Assembly (NCBI GenBank): GCA_009823505.1
Contig: VZQC01013859.1
Span: 543,245-607,244 of the forward strand
Direction of reading: 5' to 3'
DNA: 64,000 bases
DNA from: Rhizomys pruinosus
Taxonomy: Eukaryota > Chordata > Mammalia > Rodentia > Spalacidae
This document shows, piece by piece, positions 45,931 to 57,818 of the stretch. Each line of letters starts with the position of its first letter. Position 1 is the first letter of the stretch. Made by a program: the position numbers and the translations under genes. The notes under the pieces are model-generated. The model ran no database searches. It was not told the DNA's origin and saw only the letters and a program-made list of their open reading frames with translations.

Positions 45931-46890
45931 TTGTATATGTACATAATTTTAAAACTTTCAATAGTAGTATGTTCCCCATATGATCTGCTTAAAGGGCTTT
46001 AATGTTAGCCAACCTGCCCTATACTCCTCCCTGTACTCTGCCCTCCTAGTTTATCTTCCATTGCTGTGACAAAACACTCTGACCAACACCAACTTGGGGA
46101 GGAAAAGGTTTATTCAGCTTACATCTCCTGGGTCACAGTTCATCACTTAGGGAGCCCAAGGCAGGAACTCAGGGCAAGAACCTGGAGGCAGGAACTGAAG
46201 CACAGGCCATGGAGGAATGCTGTTCACTGGCTTGCTCCCCTGGCTCATGCCCAGCCTGCCTTCTTATACAGTACACAACAACCTGCCCAGGGTGGCACCA
46301 CTCATTGTGGGCTGGGTCCTCCCACACTACTCGACAATCAAGACAATACTCCACAGATGTGGCCACAGGCCAACCCAATGGAGCCAATTCCCCAGTTGAG
46401 GCTCCCTCAGCCCAGGTGTGTCAAGTTAACACTAAAGCTATCCAGCACACCTCCCTTCCCCATCCCATCTAACTCCTCCTATTCCATTATTTCCCGCTCC
46501 TCCTTTATATCACAGATTTCTCTCTCCCCTCCTATGAAGCTCCCCCAAGATAACCCCTGACTAGTTTTCTGATCTCTATGGATTTTTCAATTTAAACACA
46601 CATTTATAAAGATGTAAAGTTAGTATCTACTTAGGGGAGACTGTTGTCTTTCTGGAACTGGGATACTTTACTCAGAATGATTATTTACAGTTCCATGCAT
46701 TAATCTGCAAATTTCATCATTTTTCTTAAAAAAACTGAATAATATTCCACTGCATAAATGTACCATATTTTCATTATTTATTCATCAGTTGATAGCCATC
46801 TAAGTTGTTTTCATTTCTTGGTTATTATGAATAAAAGAGCAATAAACATGTATGAAGATGTATCTCTGTGTCTATCAATCCTCACCAGAG
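45931..46890 (-). mobile_element. Old L1 3'UTR and ORF2 end, split by an LTR
   Basis: Reversed old L1: CCTATACTCCTCCCTGTACT before and CCTCCCTTCCCCATCCCATC after the LTR, then ATGGATTTTTCAATTTAAAC and ORF2 C terminus (GGGATACTTTACTCAGAATG to about 46890). Parallel to 40380-40895. No open frame left. Confidence 0.75.
46044..46449 (-). mobile_element. Solo LTR-like element
   Basis: Reverse copy of 12475-12883: TCCTAGTTTATCTTCCATTG to CTAAAGCTATCCAGCACA, about 406 bp, reading TGTGCTGG...AATAAACC... on the minus strand. Flanking CCTCC-like bases may be its 5-bp duplication but are not clean. Third member of this family in the window. Plus-strand frames inside (for example 46066-46560) are spurious. 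Confidence 0.7.
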
Positions 46891-47339
46891 AAGCTTCTAT
46901 TCTAGTAGGTGTTGATTAACATAGAGCTCCACAATTGGTGAAGGTGCAAAGAAGAAGAGAGTGTGGAGTGCTCAGCCCTAAATGGGGACACTTATATGAT
47001 AGCCTCTCCTCCCAAGGCTCACGATCATTGGGGAAGTTGGGGTGGAAAGATTGTAAGAGCTGGAGGTGGTGGATGAATTCAAGGAAACAATGTTTTCTGG
47101 ACACAACAGGCCAGTTGTGTACAAGAACTCAGAGCACTTGTGACAGCATGCACAAGACCTGTGTAAGCTCAAATAAGACAAAATTCTAAGTGAGAGATGG
47201 GAGATTGACATGAAGCCATGCCTTTAGCTGAGGGAGTATTGGCAGTTGATAGCCGCTGGGAGAGGGAAAGTCAATTTTCTTAAATTATGTGATTAGGTAC
47301 AGTTTTAAATGTATTTATATAGTTATTTATTTATTTTAT
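46891..47339. other. Low-copy DNA
   Basis: No feature recognised. Confidence 0.5.
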
Positions 47340-47480
47340 TTTTATTTTTTATTTAATTTATTTTGGCTGACATATACAAATACAAAGTTGTACATATTTA
47401 TAGGGTCACATGATGTTTCATGCATGTATACATTATTTAAAACTTAAAACTGCTGAACATGTCTAGGTTGTTAAATATTT
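47340..47480 (-). mobile_element. Ancient L1 (L1M-type) 3' end
   Basis: T/A-rich start, then GTTGTACATATTTATAGGGT, CATGATGTTTCATGCATGTA and TACATTATTTAAAACTTAAA. This is the reverse of the pan-mammalian L1M-type 3' terminus (TATACATGTATCAAAATATCAC-like in well-kept copies). Predates the rodent-specific L1s around it. Confidence 0.6.
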
Positions 47481-47532
47481 ATAATTTCTTTGTGGTTAAA
47501 AATTTCTCAGTTCTGAGCAAAATTACACAGTT

Positions 47533-48300
47533 CTTTCTTTTTTATTATTTATTTATACATATATTTTTTATCAAATCTAGACCCATGTCCCCCACCCTAT
47601 CCTCCACCCCTCCAGAGCTCATGCATTCTGCCAAACAGGCTATTCATCTCTTTCTCAGTCTTTCTCAATATTCTCCATGGGGAAGTTGACTGTTTTGAGC
47701 AGAAGTTCACTGTTTCAGTCAGTTTTTGAGGCTTTGAAATGCTTGCAATATCGCATCTATATTGATCCCACTGTAAAATTGTACACCAACGCATCATGCT
47801 GTATGTAACCAACTTGGTATTCATTGATCAGTTTCATCCACACATCTTTTTTTTTAAATTTGTGTTCAGGGGTCCAGATTTTTCTTTTAATATTACTCTA
47901 AAATATGAATCTATACCTTCTGCCCATGTACATTAATTACCATGCCTGAAAGTCGGTGGTAAGTTAATTCCAGGACTCATTAAGATATTTACATTATGAT
48001 ATCACAGTTGCTTTCAGACAGAAAGAAATATGACAATAACATTGCTCAGCTTTTCTTTCAATTGGGGGATTTGGTACTAGCAGCCACAAATGAGAGAAAC
48101 CATTCCCCGATTGTTTTTCTGGGACTGTGTTACTTCACTTAGCATAATGGCTTCAAGTTCCATCCATTTACCTGCAAATCTCATGATGTCATCTTTCTTT
48201 ATTGCTGCATAGAACTTCATTGTGTAGATGTACCACAATTTTTTATCCAGTTATCAGTTGAGGGGCATTTGGGTTGGTTCCAACTTTTCACTATTGTGGT
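47533..48300 (-). mobile_element. L1 3'UTR and ORF2 end
   Basis: Reversed tail, ATCAAATCTAGACCCATGTC terminus, 3'UTR, and ORF2 C terminus from about 48075 to 48300 (GGTTGGTTCCAACTTTTCAC). 5'-truncated. A plus-strand L1 follows immediately, so the two are arranged 5' end to 5' end. Confidence 0.87.
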
Positions 48301-48305
48301 TTTTG

Positions 48306-49707
48306 TCTAGAGGTCTATCAAAGAACCAACTTTCTTGCCTCCCCCCCCCCCCATAGAACAAGGAGAAATATGACCATGATGAGGTCGCTCTTCAACTGTA
48401 AATTGGAGACAACTATTATAGAGGTAATCTCTTATAAAACTGGTAAAACTGCCTTCTTTAATCGACTAATAGGCATAAGAACTGTGAAAAGGATTATTCT
48501 CTGTTCAGAACCAAATATAACACTAAAGTCCTTAAACTATGCACTTAAGCAAAATATATTAATACAGGAACTCTGACATCAGCAATGGATTATTCTACCA
48601 GGGAGATGTTAGCCAGGGGATCCAAGGCCCCACAAAAGGTAAAGGCTCCTTGCCTCTAAACTGGGATACCTGCAAGAAGAGAGGCGATAAGACCCTGCTG
48701 CCGAAGACTGGACATTAACATGGGAAAGATGTATTGAGACCACACATGCAAGTGTACAGATGGCCTCTGGAATACCAGAGAGTGTTACCAAAGGCCACTC
48801 AACCAATAAAGCAAATACGGGTCTCCCTGAGTCAAGCAAGACTCCATCATCAGCACCAGCTACACCTCGCCTGCCTGGAAATACTGTGCAGCAGAGGCAA
48901 CCATATGCCTGTATATCCCAAACCTAATTGGCTATTGGCTCTCTCCTTGGAGGAATAACCCATGGCTAATGCCACAAGCTTACACCCTCTACAGGTTAGG
49001 AGATGTTATAAGCCACAGTAAGACCCTGTCATATTTAACAGGAAAAAATGTAATTCGTGGATTAACATATCATCCAAACATATGTGTCTATACCAAAGTA
49101 ACCTACCATAACTATTACTGCTGTTTAAATACCTATATATCTAATTGCTTGTGCTTCATTAGTAGGATCGAAAGGTTATTCCTGGACAAACTGTCAGCCC
49201 ATGAAAGGAAACAGCCAGAATTGACCAGAGTCCAAGACAACAGCTCCAGAAAGAGTGGACTGTTTTGCTTCTCATCCACCTGTGCCCCTTTTCTAAAGCC
49301 TAGGGAACAACTGCAGAAGAGGGGGCGTGTGAGAATGTGTGTAATGGGCTGCAGATTGGGGTGAATGGTGAAAACTTCAGCAATGTAAGTCTCGGACGAC
49401 TCATTGGATCAACTGCATTGAACACACAACCCCCTGCACCCCCCACTTGTGGATGGTGGCTGTGGGGTTTGGGCACAACAGCCTGCAGATTGGTTTTGAC
49501 ATGAAGATGCTTGTACTCATGGATTTTCCACTTATAGCTAAAAAATGAAAAAAAACAAACTGAGAGAAAGATGCAGGACAGTTATGCAGAATGCATTATC
49601 TGGGATGGGGTGGGGGGTGGAGGGAATGGAAAGGGGAAATGTGCCTGACTGAATTCGAAAATGATGTATGAAATGCACAAAAACATCAATTAAAAAAAAA
49701 AAAAAAA
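48306..49707 (+). mobile_element. L1 3'UTR of the long type, with poly(A)
   Basis: About 1.38 kb of 3'UTR without coding ORF2. It starts at TCTAGAGG...CTTTCTTGCCTCCCCC, aligning with 63800 onward in the L1 at the right edge. It ends in the polypurine segment GGGATGGGGTGGGGGGTGGA (about 49602-49621) and an A17 tail (49691-49707). A 131-codon frame (48969-49364) is open in this copy. It supplies the part of the 3'UTR that the window edge cuts off the copy at 62901. Small deletions against the copy at 290-1320 are frequent. Confidence 0.85.
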
Positions 49708-49721
49708 GCAGGAGTCAGGCC

Positions 49722-49886
49722 AGCCGTGCGATGTGTGGCACGGCAGGTTAATCCAGCACTCAGGAGAGGTCAAGAGAGATCTCTGAGTTCAAGGCAAGCC
49801 TGTCTACAGAGCGAGCTCCAGCACACCTGGTACTAAAAGAGAGGGAAACTTGCTCAAAAAATACAAAAAAAAAAAAAAAAAAAAAA
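49722..49886 (+). mobile_element. B1 SINE, indel-rich
   Basis: B1 order is kept (GGCACGGCAGGTTAATCCAG, CTCTGAGTTCAAGGCAAGCC, GTCTACAGAGCGAGCTCCAG) with many single-base losses. Tail of about 20 A at 49864-49885. The pattern resembles raw-read error more than ageing. Confidence 0.88.
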
Positions 49887-49927
49887 GCAGTCAGTGCTGT
49901 TAACTGCTAAACCATCTCACCAGGCCC
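49887..49927 (-). mobile_element. B2 5'-end stub
   Basis: GCAGTCAGTGCTGTTAACTGCTAAACC... matches the reversed tRNA-like 5' 40 bp of B2. The rest of the B2 is replaced by the L1/B1 sequence to the left, so it was cut by a deletion or an assembly join. Confidence 0.8.
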
Positions 49928-52900
49928 TTAATATACTTAAAAGATTTCAGGGTTTTGTTTTGATGTTGTTGTTGTTCGGTTTTGTTTGTTTGTTTGTTTT
50001 TTTTATGAGCACTTCATTTTCTTTTCTCTCAATTGTACCTTCCTCAGATGTTTTCCTGGGACCTTTTGTTTTATTTTTCTGTCTAGCTAGCTATGGCTTA
50101 TCTTTTCCAACAATATTTTTAAGATGATGTTCAATGATAAACACAAGAATCCAGAGATGAATATATAAATTAAAAGCTCAGGCCATGAAAACTATAGAAG
50201 AGAAAAATTTCATGGTAAATGTAGAAGAAATACGTATTTGTAAAGACTTACGTAGTTGCATACTTTTAGTTAATAACATGAATTCTGAGCTTTGTAGCTG
50301 AAGTGGAGAAGCTCTGGTCAGCTTAGAGGAATCATGTCTCCAGAGAGAAGAAGATGCCCTTGTCTATTGTGAGAGATTGAACCAGAGACCCATACTTTGA
50401 CTGGGTCTTTGTTTAAAGGTCTCTGGCTGTTAGTGGATGACATTTTAATGACATTATTAAGTAATTACAGTCAGCTATTTCATAAAGCTTTTAAAGACCC
50501 TTTTCAGGCACCCATTAACTTAAGCTGAGGTCCAAGTACAACAAAGCCACTGTTTTGTCAGAGGCTAAGAAAGCAGGATCTCCACATGCAGCTTTTTTGA
50601 TAGTACAATACAACTTAAAGCATGCATATCTAGAAAAACTCATGTTTTGATTTTTCAAAAACAATCTCCAGGCTTGAAAGTCCTTTCAATTGGTTTCTGA
50701 TAGAAGTTAGCTTGCAAATGGTGAAGACGTTTGTACTCTGACAAGAAATGATTCCTCGTTGCTGATTAAGTACAGAGTCTCTCTTAAAAAAAAAAATCAA
50801 CCAGTTGAATGGGAGAGTCAACAATGTCTTGTGAAAACTAGACCAGAACTCAACACTGCTTCTGAGTAGATGGCCACCCAGTCTCCACCGAGGTGGGCCC
50901 AGAGCAGGCAGGTCCAAGAGGTTACAGAAAAAGGAGTTTGTGAGTCTATTTTAGCATATGAATAAATGACTTATTGTGTTTCTATGGTTCCTTCCCATAC
51001 CATGTGACCAAGACGATTAAGACTGGAAGATTTTCAAAGCATAAGTTACCAGCCACCCACTATGGCTGTAAGGAAAAAAAAAAATCAACAAATGCACTGA
51101 TAGAACATCTGGTTTTAAGAAAGAAATTTCTTTGGTGAATCTGCCAAGATGAATTAGTTACAAATGTAAACTTAAGTAACTCAGTAAATTAATTATGGTG
51201 TTATGTGGTGTTGATATAATCAGTTACAGTTTGAAAGATAACTGACTTGAGTAATATTTTGAGTTTTAAAGTAACTGATTTTAAGCCATCCTTTCTGATA
51301 ATACCAGGCACCCTTTGAGACTCCTAACAGTTTGTCTCATATAGTCATGCATAAGTGTACAGAAGTAGCATTGCATTTTCAATATTGGGCACATTTATTC
51401 TGAGAAACAAGTCACTGGAACAGTGAGAAGAAGGCAGGTAGAATTAGGACACAGAAAGCTCTGCAACCTTTAAAGTTGTTATGATCAGTCAGCAGTACCT
51501 CCTCCCAATCCCTTTTTCTCTCAATAAGGTGCAGTCCCTGGCACATCTTCACTTAGCATCAACATCAAGCATCAGTAAGCCAAGCCTGACCACTAGATTT
51601 TGCTAAATAAAAGTTGGAAGAAGCATACTCTTCAGAACTAACATTGTTACCAGTTGGCTCAGACAAGGATAAGATTCAGTCATATTTGTAGCTATGGTCT
51701 TTAGTCAAATAATTTTGCTCCAATGTAGTGGTTCTAATGTAAAATATTGATCCAGTAAATATATATTTGTGGTTTATCAAAGAGAAATGCAGCATGGAGA
51801 TTGATACAGAGTAACTATTAAGATTCTGTGCTGTGGAAACACTCTGATTTGTTACTCTTTTGTTGTAGATCATTTTACTTTTCTGGTATGAGAAAGCTAT
51901 GGTTCTGCTAATGGAACAGACAATTCTTGATTATGAAGGGATTACAAAATTCCAAGTGACTGTGCCTGAGAACTGGAATGCTTCTTTCTTCTTTTCCATT
52001 CAACTGAAGTCATTTAATGATCACCAAATGTCACTGAAACATGGGATATGTGTGGATTACTCCAAAATATTTTGCGTTGAAAGAAACAGATTTTAGCATC
52101 TTTTAGAGACCTAGCATAAGAAAAAATGATAAAAATAATTGTGACCAAGATTGAAGTAAAGGAATTTGTTCTCAAAAGAAGCATGAACATGTAAAAGCTG
52201 AGAAATAACTTATTTATTCAATAGAAAAATAATAAAAATACCAATGTCCATGTTTTTAAATCCAAATTTGCCCTCTTGTATTTTTTATATACATTTTATG
52301 CATATCACTATTTAAGTACAACTTACATGAAATGTTTTTTTATTTAGATCAATTCATCAATGGCTTTGTTTATCTTAGTGAGAATAATCTTTCTCTGTTA
52401 AATTTTGTCAAAGAAGAGCCCAAAACATATGTGAAAGTTTAACAGAAGATTGGTGACAACTTGCATAAATGTTTTACCCAAGACTAATGCCCAAAGAACC
52501 AGACCAGTAGGTGACACAGTCTAGCTCTCTGTGGTCTTGAGACCTGGAAGGGACTGTGTAGGATTTGATGGTCTCACTGGATCTTCAAAGTCAGCAGATT
52601 AACTAAATAGATGAAGAAGTCCTCAGTCGAGTCCTTTCATTTCCTCTTCTCTACGCCTCAGAGAATGTTCTACATGTAGAAAAAATCTGTGTGCCATAGT
52701 CTCAAGAAACAGAAGACTCAGGAATTCCCCTTTCTCTCAAGACATATTTCATTTCCTATCACATCTCTAAAATGTAAATTTCCTGCTCAATCTTACATAC
52801 CATTCTATTCTTCCTTCCTTGAATTGAAACTCAAGCATGGCTGAGCAAAGTAAGAATTTCATTTGGCATGCAGCCCATGTGTTGGGTTCTCAACACCACT

Positions 52901-53075
52901 TCTCCTCCAGTCTAATGGCTGCCATTCATTGCCTGTCAGGATACAAACCTCACATTGCATCATATTTATCCAAGGAAATTCTATTGCCTTTGAAGTGTCA
53001 GTCATCATCTCAAAGCAGGACAATATGACATATTTTAGCAAGAAATGACCTGGAATGCTTTGGATTCAAACCTGA
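49928..53075. other. Low-copy DNA, no gene seen
   Basis: About 3.1 kb with only short homopolymers. A GTTTGTTT run is at 49980-50000. Frames of 60-95 codons occur on both strands without domain features. The 65-codon frame at 51899-52096 is isolated. No splice-bounded exon could be supported. Confidence 0.5.
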
Positions 53076-53217
53076 TATCTTTTTTAAAAATAATATTTTG
53101 TATTGTTTCTTTGATAATTTCAGTGTATTTTGGGTTTTAATTTAAACCTCCTCCTCTATCTTCTCTCAGACCTACCACCAAATCTTTACTCCCATTCCCT
53201 ACCCCCCTTCTACACAC

Positions 53218-53262
<45 letters not shown>

Positions 53263-53485
53263 CCCTAAATGTTCTTATGTAGGAGATTCATCCCCCGGAG
53301 CCTGGTCAATCTACTACCAGCATCACACCCTTAAAGAAAACGGACTCTTCCTCACCCAGCAGCTATCACTTGGGAGTAGATCCTCAGGTAGGGCTGAGCT
53401 TCTTGCTCTTCTCCCCTTTCCATGCTGGGGCTTTGTATGACTTGGGCTTACACAAGTCTTGTGCATCTGTCCCATATTGACAAAT
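53076..53485 (-). mobile_element. Lx-type L1 3'UTR fragment with (CA)n
   Basis: Reversed: CCCATTCCCTACCCCCCTTC, (CA)19 at about 53221-53258, CCCGGAGCCTGGTCAATCTA, then GCTGGGGCTTTGTATGACTT. Matches the distal part of 32400-32650 and 22590-22860. Confidence 0.75.
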
Positions 53486-54084
53486 AAAATGCATTCGTAA
53501 AGTTAGATATTCTTATTAACTTATGTACTTACAAGTACAAAATGTTTGAATATTTTTTGTCAACTGACTCAGGCATCTGAAAGACACATTTAATTTATTT
53601 TGAACTATGTGTCACATGCATTCACATTTCTTTAATGCAGTGTCCATAGAGTAAGCATTCAGGATCAACTAATTTTGTGAAGTTACCTAGTCCATTCACC
53701 ATTACAAGCTCTTGTTAATAGAATAATTTAATTATCAAGTGACTGCTATGAGCACAAGGCAGAAATGGTGATATCCTTTGTGATAGAATGTCTAAGATGT
53801 TATGAAGGTTCTTTTAGAAATGTAAAGTTGACTGGTAATAGCCTTGAGCTTTTAGAAATAACTTTTTAGAGCAAGTGTTATGAAAATAGTTAATCCCTCT
53901 CTGCTCTCTAAATTCATCAGTAAGTGCTAAGGCTAATATAGCTCCTAGGTTAATAACTGTGTGCAAACATTATTTTGAGTTGAGAATATCAATATGAATG
54001 TTACAGTTGAGTAATATTTGATACAGGAATTCACTTAGAATCATGCCAACTTCAGGAAAAATAGATACTATTTCTTTTTAAATT
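53486..54084. other. Low-copy AT-rich DNA
   Basis: Nothing recognised. Confidence 0.5.
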
Positions 54085-54235
54085 GATTTTAATGTGTCTG
54101 TCTATAGGTAAAGGGAGGAGAGATTGTTGGTTCCTCTCAAGATGGAGTTACCAGTAGACATGAGTGTTGGGAACTGACTCAGGTCCTCTGCAAGAGCAAG
54201 ATGCACTTTCTCAAACAATGAGGCATCTGTAGCTC
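54085..54235 (-). mobile_element. Old B2/B3 SINE
   Basis: Reverse tRNA-derived SINE: GATGGAGTTACCAGTAGACA, GTGTTGGGAACTGACTCAGG, TCCTCTGCAAGAGCAAGATG and a degraded tRNA-like end. More diverged than the B2s at 20-25 kb. Confidence 0.78.
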
Positions 54236-54489
54236 ATATGTAATATTTTTAGCAGTCATATATAACAATCATAATAAGAATATCCATTTAAATCAGAAAT
54301 CCATTTAATGATTATATTGGAGGTGGAATTCCATTGTTGATATCTACTGTTTTCCTAACCTTCAGATTAGATGAAGAAAGACAAATTGAGATCTGTACAT
54401 TCTATGAATGTTTAAACCTTCCTATAGAGAAATGTATACACACCCACGATTACTAAAATTGTAATGCTGGAAATATAATGAGTTTTAGG

Positions 54490-54570
54490 TTGAAAGTAGA
54501 GTGATTGATAGGCATATACAAGGTCCTGGGTTCAATTCCAAGCATCATCAGTAAAAATACAGAAAAGTAA
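54490..54570 (+). mobile_element. ID/B4-like SINE fragment
   Basis: GTAGAGTGATTGATAGGCAT, AAGGTCCTGGGTTCAATTCC and a short A-rich end. The tRNA(Ala)-like box B GGTTCAATTCC is retained; box A is weak. Confidence 0.65.
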
Positions 54571-54714
54571 TCAGTGCAATCAACATTCTATTGATGTGAG
54601 TAAACTGCTACAGAATGACGGGGCATAAAGGGTTAATGTTCTTAGAATATGTAGGATTTCATTATTAAAGTATGAGATGTGCAAGTTTCATCTTGCTATG
54701 AAATACACTTTTGT

Positions 54715-54912
54715 GTGTATATAGTACTGGGGATTCAGGGTCTCATAAATGCTGGCCAAGTGCTCTACCACTGAGCTACATTCATTCCAGCCCTCTCTTT
54801 TGAGATGGGGTCTAACTATGTTGCTTACTTTGTCCTGAATTTGTACTTAGTATACTCTTATCTTAGCCTCCTAAATACCTAGGATTAAATGCCTGTGTGT
54901 CACTAGGGCCAC
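54715..54912 (-). mobile_element. B4 SINE (ID-B1 composite)
   Basis: Reverse: ID-like half (AAGTGCTCTACCACTGAGCT with preceding GGGATTCAGGGTCTCATAAA) followed by a diverged B1-like half (TTTTGAGATGGGGTCTAACT ... CCTAGGATTAAATGCCTGTG). This order is expected for a minus-strand B4. Confidence 0.82.
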
Positions 54913-54962
54913 TATATATATATAATTAATATAATATTAATATATATATATATTATTTTTAA
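54913..54962. repeat. (AT)n-rich low-complexity tract
   Basis: TATATATATAATTAATATAA and similar. Confidence 0.9.
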
Positions 54963-54974
54963 GGACATGGCCTC

Positions 54975-55022
54975 ACTCATGCTAGCAAGCATTACCTCAC
55001 TGAACTATATCTCTAGTTCTGA
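54975..55022 (-). mobile_element. ID-like SINE fragment
   Basis: CATGCTAGCAAGCATTACCT followed by CACTGAACTATATCTCTAGT: reverse of the ID 5' half. Only about 45 bp. Confidence 0.65.
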
Positions 55023-57150
55023 ATTATAGTTAAAAAAAAATCAGCTGAACAAGTATACATTATTTCTAACAATAACACTGAGTGAGAAAAGTTATGGAAA
55101 TATTGAAATCGATCTCTTTTTGCAAGTGATATTGAGTACTTGTGTATGGTGAGATTGCAGATGGAAAGTTTTTTGTTGAAAGAGTGAATAAATGCTTGAG
55201 GAGTCACATGAACTGAGGAATGCTAGTGAGAGAATTTTCCAGTGTAGACTATGTGGATCCACTAAAGATTTTCATTAAGATAATAAAAGGACCAGACTGC
55301 ATCTGGAAGTCCTGTCAGGCAGTCTGGAGGCTGGACTGGAGAAGGAATCAGTGAGGCTACTGGACATTCAGGGAGTGAAATTATCAAAGTAACACAGAAA
55401 ATAAGTCACTTTGCTTACAGTTACAGTTGGGCACATTCCATTAGATTTATGTGGTGTCTTTTTACTGAAGAAATGCCTGAGCCAGGGCCACGTCTTTCAT
55501 CTTTTCAAATGTTATGCCCATGCACTAAGGAGAATGGTATTTTCCCCTTATCTGTCTCCCGTCTATGGAATGGCTCATGACACGATTTATCAGAGGCTTT
55601 GAAGTCTCTGAAGGGGGATGCCATAAAGTTCATAGAGCGTTATTGTCCCTTTTGATCAGAGACTCTGCATATTTGTCTTATTTATGCTACTTTTGAATGT
55701 GGACCTACAAGACACCAGTTATTGACACATATTTTATGTACTGGTCTTTCTTACTTAATGGATCAAGTGGCTGTTTCTCAGTGTGAGTTTAGCAGATGCT
55801 ACCTATTTTATTGACAAGATTTCTTAGATGTCCATAAGAAAACCAATTCTGAGAATAGCAAATCTATTGGAAATTCCTCTGGTGCTTTGCCATAAGCAAA
55901 TTACTCCTCTGAATTAGAAAAGGTTATCTTTTTGGACAGAGGGTTTAGTTTTTGCAAAGATTTCTATTCTTTCACAAAATGTTTGTTACTCACTTTTTCT
56001 TGAATATCTCTACTGCTCTGAGCTTTCACCTCACATGCTGTCATGGGATTTCCAGTTTCTAAATCTGCTGCTAATGAAAATCTGTTTCTGGACCCAACCT
56101 AAATGCTCTGCCTTTTAAATGAAGCAGATCACAGGCAGCTTGGCCATAAAATCAGTAGGACATCTTTGATTTGCTTGAAGGAAATACTGGAGAAAATCAA
56201 GAGGGCTTGGTTCTGTTTTCAATGTGACAACACTTTGGCTGTAGCTCACTCCTTTCCATTTTCTGGCTCTAATAAAAATTTCTTTCCCTTCAATACCCAA
56301 AGTTTGAAGAAGCTATAATAATGAGGTGTCTGAACCAGCCATTTTTGCCCGCAGCAGACTCCGCCCTACTTGTTATTTTTGCTCTCTTCCAAGTCATTTT
56401 AAGGCTCTGCAAATGAGGTATCACTTTTAGTTCATTATGTAGACAGATACATGTATTTTAGAGGTATAGTGTTGCCTTAAACATTACATGTTCAGTGCCA
56501 TAAATTTGCACATAAAGGTTTTAAATTAAAATTTTGAGATTTAAACAATTGAATTGTGTGTTATAATTAAATATACCCAACAAATGTTTAACTCACTACA
56601 ACAAAGGTTGCAAAGGAATATTGATACATCTATTCATGTGTCTCTAGTTAGATATGTATACCAATGCATATAGTAGTGGCTTTCAACGAACAGCAATAGC
56701 TTTGAGATATACTTTCCCATTATAAATTTGAACTGACTTGAAATCTGGGTCACTGTACAGCATTCATATTCTGCTTTGCTTAGTCTTTATTTGCTTCTTT
56801 ATTCATTGAATAAATATTTTAGCTTTCAATTCTGATCATGCACTATCTATATTTACTTAATGATAAGTTTGGTGGACAGTACACAAAACTCTTAAAAGTT
56901 TGCATTAAGCTGTTCTTGTTAAGATTTAGTTTTTCTTTAGTAACTATCAGCAAGATATTTTGTTATGTGCACACATTGTATAATGGCTAAATAGAGCTAG
57001 ATAATATATGCATTATATTGTATATATTATGGACTCAACACCATCAGAACCCAGATATATCAAAATTCAAGTTACTCTAAGTCTATCAAATTACATTTAG
57101 TGGAAAATGGGTAGCTGTATAAATATTGGTTTGGGGATGTCCAATCAACA
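55023..57150. other. Low-copy DNA, no gene seen
   Basis: About 2.1 kb without recognised repeat. It forms the 5' flank of the L1 that starts at 57151. Short frames (for example 56103-56318) have no identifiable domain. Confidence 0.5.
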
Positions 57151-57580
57151 GTGCACAGGCGAGAGGGTCCGGAGAGTCCGGCGGCCAGGGCGGCTGCGCC
57201 TTTGGGCAGGATACCCAGAAGCCACCTGGGCGAGTAGCTTGGGTTGCTGGGGCCGTGAGGGCGGTAACCCGGCGCTGGGCCGAGAGGGTCCGGAGAGTCC
57301 GGCGGCCAGGGCGGCTGCGCCTTTGGGCAGGAACCAGAAACCACCTGGGCGAGTAGCTTGGGTTGCTGGGGCCGTGAGGGCGGGCGACCGGGCCCGGCCG
57401 GTGGGCCAGAGGGTCCGGAGAGTCCGGCGGCCAGGGCGGCTGCGCCTTTGGGCAGGATACCCAGAAGCACCTGGGCTAGTAGCTTGGGTTGCTGGGGCCT
57501 GAGGGCGGGACCCGGGCGCTGGGCCAGAGGTTCCGAGAGTCCGGCGGCCAGGCGCTGCGCCTTTGATCAGCTGCCGGGGC
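57151..57580 (+). promoter_or_regulatory. L1 5'UTR: GC-rich tandem monomers
   Basis: Three full monomers and a partial one. The phrase GGTCCGGAGAGTCCGGCGGC starts at about 57166, 57287 and 57422, with a decayed version at about 57530, giving spacings of 121, 135 and 108 bp. Each unit contains GGGCGGCTGCGCCTTTGGGC and AGTAGCTTGGGTTGCTGGGG. It is CpG-rich in otherwise CpG-poor DNA. Tandem monomers upstream of ORF1 are the known promoter design of several murine L1 families; promoter function here is inferred from position. Confidence 0.85.
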
Positions 57581-57818
57581 GCGGGCTGATCAGGCATACC
57601 CCCCCCCCCCCCCCGTTTGAGAACCTTCAGAACAAAAGGAGAAGAGTGCTTTGGCTTCCCATACCTAATATAGCAACAAATTGAAAAAGCAGACAAGTCC
57701 ATACTCCAAAAAAAAGGAGGAGGAAGGGGAACAAACAACAACACAAAAAGTTATCTGAGGAGGAAAGCAAAACCGTCGCTATTGTGAAAACGTTTGTGAT
57801 TAACACAAAGGAACCACA
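57581..57818 (+). other. L1 non-monomeric 5'UTR/tether before ORF1
   Basis: Links the monomers to ORF1. It has a C17-like homopolymer at 57598-57614 and A-rich segments. The ATG in ACAATGCCAGGGACAC at 57819 is a plausible ORF1 start but is not certain, because the frame upstream is also L1-like. Confidence 0.55.

Noticed and set aside
46066..46560. 164-codon plus-strand frame
   Set aside because: Lies across the reversed solo LTR and its flank; the same frame is broken in the other two LTR copies.
57151..57580. CRISPR-like array
   Set aside because: Units are contiguous monomers with no unique spacers, in a mammalian L1 5'UTR.
57145..57744. 199-codon minus-strand proline/alanine-rich frame and the plus-strand 131-codon frame
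   Set aside because: Stop-poor translation of GC-rich L1 promoter monomers; the periodicity follows the DNA repeat, not a protein.
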